DNA of 7,313 bases, from NCBI GenBank assembly GCA_964487685.1, contig CAZASA010000104.1, forward strand, positions 1-7,313, given 5' to 3'. Source of the DNA: JABDGZ01 sp964487685 (GTDB lineage Bacteria; Omnitrophota; Gorgyraeia; Zapsychrales; Fredricksoniimonadaceae). The notes below the pieces were generated by a model. It made no database searches and was not told where the DNA came from. It worked only from the letters and a program-made list of their open reading frames with translations. This document shows positions 1-5,505 of this stretch, in pieces (positions within the stretch are counted from its first letter, which is position 1; each line of letters starts with the position of its first letter). A program made the position numbers and the translations under genes.

Positions 1-72
1 CACGTTGATACCCTCCCAATTGATATAGCTGAGTTGTCCGTCAGCAATATCAATTGGGAGGGTATCAACGTG
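1..72. repeat. Perfect 26-bp inverted repeat at the left edge, probable fold-back assembly artefact
   Basis: Bases 1-26 are the exact reverse complement of bases 47-72. After one mismatched pair (27/46), a further 5-bp stem (28-32 with 41-45) closes on an 8-base loop (33-40). The right arm is ordinary coding sequence of the repeat protein (residues NINWEGINV). The left arm in the same frame reads LPID where the repeat pattern would predict a Trp before the I-D pair. Such a long perfect palindrome at the extreme edge, next to a tandem-repeat array, fits a fold-back chimera or assembly-end artefact better than a functional hairpin. A genuine hairpin cannot be excluded from this window alone. 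Confidence 0.8.
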
Positions 73-1020
73 CTCTCCTATGCCGGTGTGAATTGGTACG
101 GTATCAGTTCGTTGTCCAATAGCGGGATCAATTTCCAAAGTTTCAGCGAGCTCTCCACGTCCGGCATCAATTGGACCGATCTGGCTGTGCAAAGCAATAG
201 CGGCATTAACTGGCTCGACCTTGCCCTGGAGACCCATGGCGGTGTCAATTGGAACGACCTGGCCGTCTCCAGCACGTCCGGCATCAATTGGAGCGGCATC
301 AATGATCTGATGACACATATGCAGGATGTCTTTGACAATGTCGGCAACCCCAGCGATGATGTCACCACACCGACCCTGTTCGGTGAATTGAATAATATCA
401 CCCAGTCGGTCAGTGTCATTAACAAGAACAGCCCGGTCAGCCAGATCCTTAGCATTATCAAGAGTGTTGATGGCGTGTTAGGGTCTCTTTCAGATACATC
501 GTCGACGAATACGGTTTTCGGAAATATCAAGAATGTGGTAAGCCTCATCGGAAACCCCACTGATAATGCGACGGGTACTCTGTTCGGCGGCATGCAGGGA
601 CCAAATTCATTCGGTGTGCAGGCCGCCAACAATGCCGCCGCGGCCATGTCCATGGCCTCCCAGATCATGACCGATATCGGTGTCAACGGCGCTTCGCCTG
701 GCGTTTACGGGAAACTGAAAAACCTCGAGGACGATATCCAGGACATCCAGACAGCCACCACCAATTTGACCCAGGGCGTCAATAATATGCCGGGAATGCC
801 TCAAGCAACCATTGATAAATTGACCCAATTCCTTAACAATCAGGCCCAACAGGCGGGCTTACAAAAGACCTTGGGTGTTGCCGGTCTGACCGAGAAAGAA
901 TCCAAGGATATGGAAAAAGTAAATGACAAATTGGAAGAGATCAGGGCCAAGATCGAGGCCTTACGCGAGGCTACGGGAGGCCAGGATGTGGTGGTCAAGA
1001 GCTTCTATGAAAGCGAATAA
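1..1020 (+). CDS. Partial repeat-rich structural protein: 13-residue GINW repeats, TLFG repeats, C-terminal coiled coil
   Basis: The frame is open from base 1, so the true N-terminus lies outside the window; the TTG at 34 is only a possible start and falls in the fold-back loop. Counting residues from base 34, positions 9-86 hold six consecutive 13-residue units ending in [S/A/G]G[I/V]N[W/F], such as TDLAVQSNSGINW. Degenerate copies of a second motif follow, about IGNP.D....TLFG.L, at roughly 103-122, 150-168, 172-187 and 215-231. An Ala-rich stretch lies near 196-209 and a charged helix, likely coiled coil, near 288-315. No enzyme motif or membrane helix is visible. The family is not recognised; the make-up suggests an elongated fibre-like or scaffold protein. 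Its stop overlaps the start of the next gene by 14 bases, implying translational coupling and shared work with the exported membrane protein and the ATPase. Whether it is exported cannot be judged without the N-terminus. Confidence 0.75.
   Translation, partial: HVDTLPIDIAELSVSNINWEGINVLSYAGVNWYGISSLSNSGINFQSFSELSTSGINWTDLAVQSNSGINWLDLALETHGGVNWNDLAVSSTSGINWSGINDLMTHMQDVFDNVGNPSDDVTTPTLFGELNNITQSVSVINKNSPVSQILSIIKSVDGVLGSLSDTSSTNTVFGNIKNVVSLIGNPTDNATGTLFGGMQGPNSFGVQAANNAAAAMSMASQIMTDIGVNGASPGVYGKLKNLEDDIQDIQTATTNLTQGVNNMPGMPQATIDKLTQFLNNQAQQAGLQKTLGVAGLTEKESKDMEKVNDKLEEIRAKIEALREATGGQDVVVKSFYESE
58..291 (+). repeat. In-frame 39-bp tandem repeats encoding 13-residue GINW units
   Basis: Six consecutive 39-base units encode EGINVLSYAGVNW, YGISSLSNSGINF, QSFSELSTSGINW, TDLAVQSNSGINW, LDLALETHGGVNW and NDLAVSSTSGINW. 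A further partial copy lies upstream at about 22-57 (DIAELSVSNINW). The copies have diverged in bases but keep the period and the aromatic end residue. The array probably continues to the left of the window, which would explain why the sequence breaks off here. Confidence 0.85.
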
Positions 1021-2344
1021 TGTGATCCTTAAGGGTATTATCACCGTCATCATCTTTTATTTTGGGATGATGTCAGGGTGCTTTGCTGACATTTATATTA
1101 ATGTCGTGGCTGTCAATGGCAAGGACGTGCCCAAGACATCCTCGATCCATTACGATCTGCCCGGTGAGCTTACCGCAGAGGACATCCTGGATACGAACGG
1201 TCTGTCATTGGATTATAGTGTTGACGACGGGAATTATTATGTGTACGGGGATGTGACCCTGAATGCCAAAGAATCCAAGACCTTCCGCATCCATATCAAA
1301 GATAAATGGATGGTAAGCCAGGACGAGGTTGCAGATCTTAAGAAGCAGATCGATCAGGGTTATACCAGCTTAGGGGTACCGTATAATCCTCAAAATGCGG
1401 ACATCCTTAAAGGCCGCCTCTACTCTAAAATTGACTACATCGTCAATCTTCAAAGCAGTAATGGGGACAGTACCGATAAGCGTATAGATTCTTTCAGGGC
1501 CTATGCCAAAGAAATGAAAAGGATACGCGACAGCTCCCTGGATGTGTCTTATTGGCGTTCTGATCCGAGTGTCGTCGAGACGCCTAAACTTATCCATCTA
1601 TCGATCGACGTCCATAATCCGACCTTGGTCACGAAGTCATTCAAACATAAGGATTATCTGCCCGCTGAAGTGAAACCGGAGGACGTGGTGGAGGCGGAAG
1701 GTTTTGAAGTGCGTTACGACCAGGCCAAGCAATTGTCCTTTTTGTTCAAGGAAGAGGACTTGACCGCTGGCCAGGATAAAAAATATTCGATCGGCATCGT
1801 GGACATTTGGAATATAGATCAAAAAGATATTGATTATTTGCTCACCCGTGCTAAAAATACATATGACCTATTGAGTGATTGTAAGTTCGAGCCGGATGCC
1901 AAGATCTTATTGGACCGTATCACTGCCGAATTAAATGAGATCGAGACCTCCCAAGCCATCCAACGTCCGGTCCCGGAACATATCAGCGCATTTCGTGCCA
2001 ATAAAATCACCTATAATGATGCTGAAAAAGATGTCGAGACCCTGGAGAAACTGCTATCAATTTACCGTGAAGACCTGACCAAGAGCAAGGTGCAGAACAT
2101 CCTGACGACGATCAAACAACTCAAAGGTGTCGCGGATGTATCCAAGGTCATGTTTAACAAGAAATTTGAAGAGTCATCGGCATGGAGCTTTATCGCCTGG
2201 ATCTTGATGTTCGTGGGCATCATAACGCTCGTCAATTTCCTGGTATGGATCATCCGTTCCAAGGACAAGAAGATCAAGGACGAAAAGCCCAAGGAAGACA
2301 AGCCCAAGGACGATAAGCCGGCAGAGGAAGCGCCGAAAAAATAG
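1007..2344 (+). CDS. Exported single-pass membrane protein with duplicated beta-rich module and charged cytoplasmic tail
   Basis: The 445-residue product begins with a signal peptide (residues 1-27, hydrophobic core about 11-24, likely cleavage after CFA). An MSGC sequence at 22-25 leaves a lipoprotein possible but less likely. Residues 29-103 and 197-269 are two copies of one module sharing D/YLP.E, (A/P)ED(I/V), GL/GF followed by Y, and L.A....K....I...D.W. Each copy is followed by a helical region (about 104-180 and 271-375). A single membrane helix lies at about 392-416, then a tail rich in Lys, Asp, Glu and Pro made of 5-residue units. Predicted topology is mostly periplasmic with the tail in the cytoplasm. 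ATG 1007 is chosen over ATG 923, which adds 28 Arg-rich residues in front of a good signal peptide. The gene overlaps its upstream neighbour by 14 bases and lies 7 bases before F1 alpha, so a role with the ATPase is inferred. No known family name can be given. Confidence 0.85.
   Translation: MKANNVILKGIITVIIFYFGMMSGCFADIYINVVAVNGKDVPKTSSIHYDLPGELTAEDILDTNGLSLDYSVDDGNYYVYGDVTLNAKESKTFRIHIKDKWMVSQDEVADLKKQIDQGYTSLGVPYNPQNADILKGRLYSKIDYIVNLQSSNGDSTDKRIDSFRAYAKEMKRIRDSSLDVSYWRSDPSVVETPKLIHLSIDVHNPTLVTKSFKHKDYLPAEVKPEDVVEAEGFEVRYDQAKQLSFLFKEEDLTAGQDKKYSIGIVDIWNIDQKDIDYLLTRAKNTYDLLSDCKFEPDAKILLDRITAELNEIETSQAIQRPVPEHISAFRANKITYNDAEKDVETLEKLLSIYREDLTKSKVQNILTTIKQLKGVADVSKVMFNKKFEESSAWSFIAWILMFVGIITLVNFLVWIIRSKDKKIKDEKPKEDKPKDDKPAEEAPKK
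2285..2329 (+). repeat. Short 15-bp tandem repeats encoding a KPKED-type tail
   Basis: Three adjoining 15-base units (2285-2299, 2300-2314, 2315-2329) encode KPKED, KPKDD and KPAEE at the C-terminus of the membrane protein. This makes a low-complexity, highly charged, probably disordered cytoplasmic tail. It resembles the Pro-Glu-Lys extension at the start of the beta subunit further along the operon. Confidence 0.7.
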
Positions 2345-2351
2345 GGGGAGT

Positions 2352-3881
2352 ATGAGCGATCACCAATTACAATATACGGAAGTAGGCATTGTCAAGGCCA
2401 TGCGGGGCTGTATTGTTTTGATCCGCGGATTCCGTAATTGTATCAATGGTCAATTGATCAAGTTCGGGTATGGCACCATCGGGATGATCGTCGGGTTCAA
2501 TGAGCAGGAAGCCCAGGTTTTAGTCATTAAGGAAGTTGAAAAAATAAAGACAGGGGACAAGGCGATCGCATCCATTGAACCTTTTGAGACACCTGTCGGA
2601 GAAAAGTTCATCGGCCGTATTTTAAGCCCTTTGTCCGAACCGCTCGACGGCTTGGGTCCGGTGGAATGGGTCAAGAAAAATCCGATCTTCCCGGAATCAC
2701 CGCCCATCCTGGTCCGCCAACCCCTTAAAAAAACATTGGAAACCGGTATCAAGGTCCTTGACGCGATGATCCCGATAGGCTTCGGCCAGCGAGAGCTGGT
2801 CATGGGGGATAAAAGCACGGGCAAGACCACCTTCGTCACGGACACCATCTTGAACCAAAAGAGCACCGGCGTCATTTGCATTTATTGCGGGATCGGCAAA
2901 CCGCGTTCCGCCATGGCCAAGATCGTGCAATTGTTCAAAGACCATGAATGTTTCAAATACAGCCTGATCATTTCCGCCGGCGCATCAGCCCCGCCGGGCC
3001 AGCAATACCTGGCACCGTATGTGGCCTGTTCGATCGCGGAATATTTTCTTCATCAAGGCAAGAATGTTTTTGTGGGCTTTGATGATTTCACCAAACATGC
3101 CTGGGCTTACCGGGAGATTTCCCTGCTTCTCGGGCGTCCGCCGGGCCGTGACTCTTATCCTGGTGACATTTTTTATCTGCATTCCAAAATGATCGAACGC
3201 GCCTGCCATTTGGATGAAAAACGGGGTGGCGGATCAGTCACTTTCTTCCCGATCGTGGAGATCCTGGAAGGAGACTTGACCGCATTCGTTCCTTCAAACC
3301 TGGTCTCTATGACCGACGGTCAGATCTATCTTAGCGCGTCTTTGTTCGGAGAAGGCCAGAAACCTGCCTTGGACTTAGGGTTGTCCGTTTCCCGCGTTGG
3401 GTCCAAGGTGCAATGGAACGCTATCAAGAACCTTTCAGGTCCTTTACGTTTGGAATATTTGCAATACCGGGAATTACTGCGCATTTCTAAATTAAAGACG
3501 GGCGGCCAGTCTGATGAGACCCTGGAAAAACTCAAGCGCGGGGCCATCCTGACGGAGATCCTTCGCCAGGACAAGGACAAGCCTGTTCCGCAGGAAGTAC
3601 AGGTCATTATTTTTTACGCGTTCAATAAAAAGATGATGAATGAGCTGACAATCCCTGAAGTGCGTGTATTCCAGGAAGAACTCTTTGCCTATGCTAATAA
3701 AGTAAAACCTGCTCTCTTGAAATTGATCCGTGAAAAACGCAAGCTTGAACCTGATGTAGAAGCCGGCATTACGGAGCTTGCGACCGCCTATGTTCAGGAT
3801 ATCATCGCCAGGCGGACCAAAAAGACCACGGACAAATTTGATGATTATGAGGACGCGGAGCCTGAGGCTGCCGCCAAGTAA
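2352..3881 (+). CDS. atpA: F-type ATPase F1 subunit alpha, lacking the usual N-terminal delta-binding helix
   Basis: Alpha alternates with beta in the F1 hexamer and carries the non-catalytic nucleotide sites. The 509-residue protein has the beta-barrel domain from about residue 10, a P-loop GDKSTGKT at 152-159 (usual alpha form GDRQTGKT), a Walker B-like VFVGFDD at 239-245, the family block GRPPGRDSYPGDIFYLHS at 261-278, TDGQIYL at 321-327 and SVSRVG at 345-350. Arg348 is the expected arginine finger that reaches into the catalytic site. The C-terminal helical domain is complete and ends in an added acidic tail. Only about 10 residues precede the barrel, roughly 20 fewer than in E. coli alpha; the missing part normally forms the helix bound by delta. 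The Shine-Dalgarno run (GGGGGAG, 2344-2350) overlaps the previous stop and sits close to the ATG. Identity is secure; the sequence is clearly divergent. Confidence 0.95.
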   Translation: MSDHQLQYTEVGIVKAMRGCIVLIRGFRNCINGQLIKFGYGTIGMIVGFNEQEAQVLVIKEVEKIKTGDKAIASIEPFETPVGEKFIGRILSPLSEPLDGLGPVEWVKKNPIFPESPPILVRQPLKKTLETGIKVLDAMIPIGFGQRELVMGDKSTGKTTFVTDTILNQKSTGVICIYCGIGKPRSAMAKIVQLFKDHECFKYSLIISAGASAPPGQQYLAPYVACSIAEYFLHQGKNVFVGFDDFTKHAWAYREISLLLGRPPGRDSYPGDIFYLHSKMIERACHLDEKRGGGSVTFFPIVEILEGDLTAFVPSNLVSMTDGQIYLSASLFGEGQKPALDLGLSVSRVGSKVQWNAIKNLSGPLRLEYLQYRELLRISKLKTGGQSDETLEKLKRGAILTEILRQDKDKPVPQEVQVIIFYAFNKKMMNELTIPEVRVFQEELFAYANKVKPALLKLIREKRKLEPDVEAGITELATAYVQDIIARRTKKTTDKFDDYEDAEPEAAAK

Positions 3882-3887
3882 TAATTT

Positions 3888-4190
3888 ATGGCTAAATTCA
3901 AAAACAATTTTCGCTGTGTCATTTTGAGCCCCAAGAACCTTATCTTTGAAAGTGAGGTCAACAGCCTTTTTATTATCGGGGACCGCAGTGAGTATGAATT
4001 ATTGGCGTATCATTATCCGTTGATCGGTTTGGTCCAGAAAGGGGACATCATCATTGATTGGAGGCGCAAGGTGCCGGTGCATTCAGGGATCTTGCGTTTT
4101 TTTGCCAATGAATGCACGATATTAGTGGAAGAGACCGAGAAGACCTTTACGGAAGCCCAGAAACCAGCGGGCCATCCAGTCAAGATTTAA
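3888..4190 (+). CDS. atpC: F-type ATPase subunit epsilon, N-terminal beta-sandwich domain only
   Basis: Epsilon is part of the central stalk, binding gamma and the c ring. The 100-residue product matches the N-terminal beta-sandwich: an opening strand pattern (CVILSPKNLIFESEV), the signature block EYELLAYHYPLIGLVQKGDI at about 36-55 (compare GE.G..P.HAPL...L..G.I), and HSGILRFFANECTILVEE at about 65-82. The C-terminal helical hairpin of about 45-50 residues, which inhibits ATP hydrolysis in many bacteria, is absent; only a short polar tail follows. It starts 6 bases after the alpha stop without a clear Shine-Dalgarno sequence, so coupling to alpha translation is likely. Its place directly after alpha is unusual, because classic and N-type operons put epsilon after beta. 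Confidence 0.88.
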   Translation: MAKFKNNFRCVILSPKNLIFESEVNSLFIIGDRSEYELLAYHYPLIGLVQKGDIIIDWRRKVPVHSGILRFFANECTILVEETEKTFTEAQKPAGHPVKI

Positions 4191-4195
4191 ACAAT

Positions 4196-4220
4196 TCCCC
4201 TCTTTAGTTTAAAGAGGGGA
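4196..4220 (+). promoter_or_regulatory. Intercistronic hairpin upstream of the c-subunit gene
   Basis: Bases 4196-4206 and 4210-4220 are perfect reverse complements (11-bp stem, TCCCCTCTTTA on the left arm) around a 3-base loop, GTT. The hairpin fills the 48-base gap between epsilon and c and ends just before the c ribosome-binding site (AGGGGAG, 4222-4228). No U-run follows, so it does not look like an intrinsic terminator. Raising c-subunit yield, by stabilising the message or marking a processing point, is an inference based on the high c copy number in these enzymes. Confidence 0.75.
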
Positions 4221-4238
4221 TAGGGGAGTTCAATATCT

Positions 4239-4457
4239 ATGGTAGCTGAAACGTTCTTAATTTTGACAGTCATGTTTATCGCAGTCATGGGGCCTTCTAT
4301 CGTTATTGCCGTATTGGGTTACGCGGTCATCAAGGCCCTGGGACGCAATCCGTCGGCCGCTTCCAAGATATTCATGGGCATGGCGGTCATGCTCGTATTC
4401 GTTGAATCTATTTCCATTGTGGCGATCCTGATGATCTTCCAAACATTCAAGGGGTAA
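4239..4457 (+). CDS. atpE: F-type ATPase Fo subunit c (proteolipid), probably proton-binding
   Basis: The 72-residue product is a two-helix hairpin: helix 1 about 5-31, polar loop GRNP at 35-38, helix 2 about 43-69. The loop matches the R-[Q/N]-P loop of c that touches gamma and epsilon. Glu56 lies 18 residues after the loop Pro, the same spacing as the ion-binding Glu of Ilyobacter tartaricus c, and GP at 18-19 aligns with the GP of that protein. The position of the sodium-ligand Gln in helix 1 is Ile23, and the Thr and Tyr ligand positions after the Glu are Ile and Val, so protons are the likelier ion. The GxGxGxG packing motif of helix 1 is largely lost, which could alter ring packing. The ribosome site is AGGGGAG at 4222-4228. 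A second c-like gene follows after 2 bases. Confidence 0.9.
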   Translation: MVAETFLILTVMFIAVMGPSIVIAVLGYAVIKALGRNPSAASKIFMGMAVMLVFVESISIVAILMIFQTFKG

Positions 4458-4459
4458 AG

Positions 4460-4699
4460 ATGGGATTTAAATATTGGTATGAAGGTTTGATCATGATCTC
4501 AGTGTTCTGGGTGATCATCTCCATTCCCTGTTTTGTGGTGGCGTTGTGGGGGTCCATGATGATCAATGACCTGGGCAACCATCCCTCGGAAAGCGCCAGG
4601 ATCCAAATATCGGTGTGGTGGATCTATTTAGTGGAATTCTTTTTTCTTATCGTATTAATAGGCTATGGTGCATTTTTGATCAATGCAAATCTTAAGTAG
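4460..4699 (+). CDS. Second, divergent c-like two-helix membrane protein (c')
   Basis: The 79-residue product has two hydrophobic segments (about 10-36 and 47-75) joined by a polar loop, GNHP, at 39-42. The spacing from the helix 1 Pro (23) to the loop Pro (42) is 19, the same as in the preceding c subunit (19 to 38), and helix 2 carries one buried Glu (59). That Glu is 17 rather than 18 residues after the loop Pro, one step out of register. The loop Arg is replaced by Asn, and helix 2 is rich in Trp, Tyr and Phe around the Glu. It is most simply a diverged paralogue of c and could join a mixed ring, as c' and c'' do in V-ATPases. An alternative is a small accessory two-helix protein like AtpQ of N-ATPases. 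It lies 2 bases after c, with AAGGGG at 4449-4454 as ribosome site. Confidence 0.72.
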   Translation: MGFKYWYEGLIMISVFWVIISIPCFVVALWGSMMINDLGNHPSESARIQISVWWIYLVEFFFLIVLIGYGAFLINANLK

Positions 4700-4719
4700 C
4701 AATTAAAGGAGAGTTTTTT

Positions 4720-5472
4720 ATGGGTTGGAATTTACTGATCTTGTTCATCATTCTATTAGTGGTCACTTGCGTCATCATCTTATTTGCCTTGCGTTGGATT
4801 TTGTTCAAGGACGTTGAAGGCGCCACTCAGCGCCTGGGCCGGGAAGCCGAGGCCGCCCATAAAAGAGAAGCGGAATTGAACCAAAAGATCAAGGAAGCGG
4901 ACGCTGAATTGCAAAAGCGCAAAAAAGAACTTGATATCATGGAAAAGAAAATGCGCCAGGAACTAGAAGAGCAGACGACTAAACAGAAGGAAGAGATCAT
5001 TACCAAGGCCCGAAAAGAGGCCGAAGAGGTCATTACCAAGGCCCAGAACGCCCGTGAAGAGATCCGGCGCGAGATCGAGAAGAACATGGAGATCAAGATC
5101 ATCGATTATGCCGCAGTCATTGCGTCAGAAGTCTTGAGTGTTAAGGTTAAAGAAGCCCTGGACAAATTTTTGATCGAGGATTTCATCGGAAAATTAAACC
5201 AGACAGACATGGGACGGATCAGTGCCGACATAAAGACCGCGGATGTGATCAGTGCCTCAGCGATCCCGGAAGCCTTAATGGCACAATTGTCTCAGGTCTT
5301 CAAAGATAAACTTTCCCGTGATATAAAATTAAATCCCAAGGTGGACCCTAAGCTTGTTGGAGGTATTGTTTTAATGTTTGAAAGCCTTCAATTGGATGGT
5401 AGTCTTCAAAATTCACTGAGGGATTCCACGAATGCGTTGAAGCAAGAGGTGGAGAAACAATACACAAAGTGA
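4720..5472 (+). CDS. atpF: Fused F-type ATPase stator subunit: b followed by the delta C-terminal domain
   Basis: The 250-residue product starts with one membrane helix (about 4-29), as in subunit b. A long charged coiled coil follows (about 31-125), then a b-like segment (about 126-160). Residues about 165-245 match the C-terminal domain of delta: a helix (IPEALMAQLSQVFKDKL), then the signature NPKVDPKLVGGIVL at 205-218 and LDGSLQNSLRD at 225-235 (compare VDP.L.GG......D.S...L). The six-helix N-terminal domain of delta, about 100 residues that clamp the alpha N-termini, is missing, and no separate delta gene lies in the window. b-delta fusions occur in actinobacteria, but those keep the delta N-terminal domain as far as I know. 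The role is the peripheral stalk holding F1 against rotation. A strong ribosome site, AAGGAG at 4706-4711, lies 8 bases before the ATG. Confidence 0.9.
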   Translation: MGWNLLILFIILLVVTCVIILFALRWILFKDVEGATQRLGREAEAAHKREAELNQKIKEADAELQKRKKELDIMEKKMRQELEEQTTKQKEEIITKARKEAEEVITKAQNAREEIRREIEKNMEIKIIDYAAVIASEVLSVKVKEALDKFLIEDFIGKLNQTDMGRISADIKTADVISASAIPEALMAQLSQVFKDKLSRDIKLNPKVDPKLVGGIVLMFESLQLDGSLQNSLRDSTNALKQEVEKQYTK

Positions 5473-5490
5473 CACCGACGTAACATAACA

Positions 5491-5505
5491 AAGGAATAAT
5501 CATTG
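5491..5505 (+). promoter_or_regulatory. Ribosome-binding site that fixes a TTG start for gamma
   Basis: AAGGAA at 5491-5496 lies 6 bases before TTG 5503-5505. No ATG or GTG in frame near this point would keep the N-terminal helix of gamma, so the TTG start is preferred. A TTG start usually lowers initiation, which would suit a subunit present once per complex. Confidence 0.7.

Noticed and set aside
78..686. Long minus-strand open frame opposite the repeat gene
   Set aside because: Its translation mirrors the repeat pattern of the plus strand (QLMP repeats opposite GINW), with no ribosome site or family match.
923..1006. Upstream ATG at 923 as the start of the exported membrane protein
   Set aside because: It would add 28 Arg-rich residues before a clear signal peptide and overlap the upstream gene by almost 100 bases; ATG 1007 gives a proper signal peptide.
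1007..1090. Lipoprotein signal (MSGC)
   Set aside because: The residue three before the Cys is Met rather than the usual Leu, and a signal peptidase I site (CFA then D) follows closely; left as a minor alternative.
4196..4220. Hairpin as a rho-independent terminator
   Set aside because: No U-run follows, and the next gene's ribosome site begins at once.
4239..4457. Sodium-type c subunit
   Set aside because: The helix 1 Gln and the Thr/Tyr ligand positions are hydrophobic here.
4827..5102. Minus-strand Ser-rich open frame opposite the b coiled coil
   Set aside because: It is a by-product of Lys/Glu-rich codons on the plus strand, with low-complexity Ser/Phe content only.
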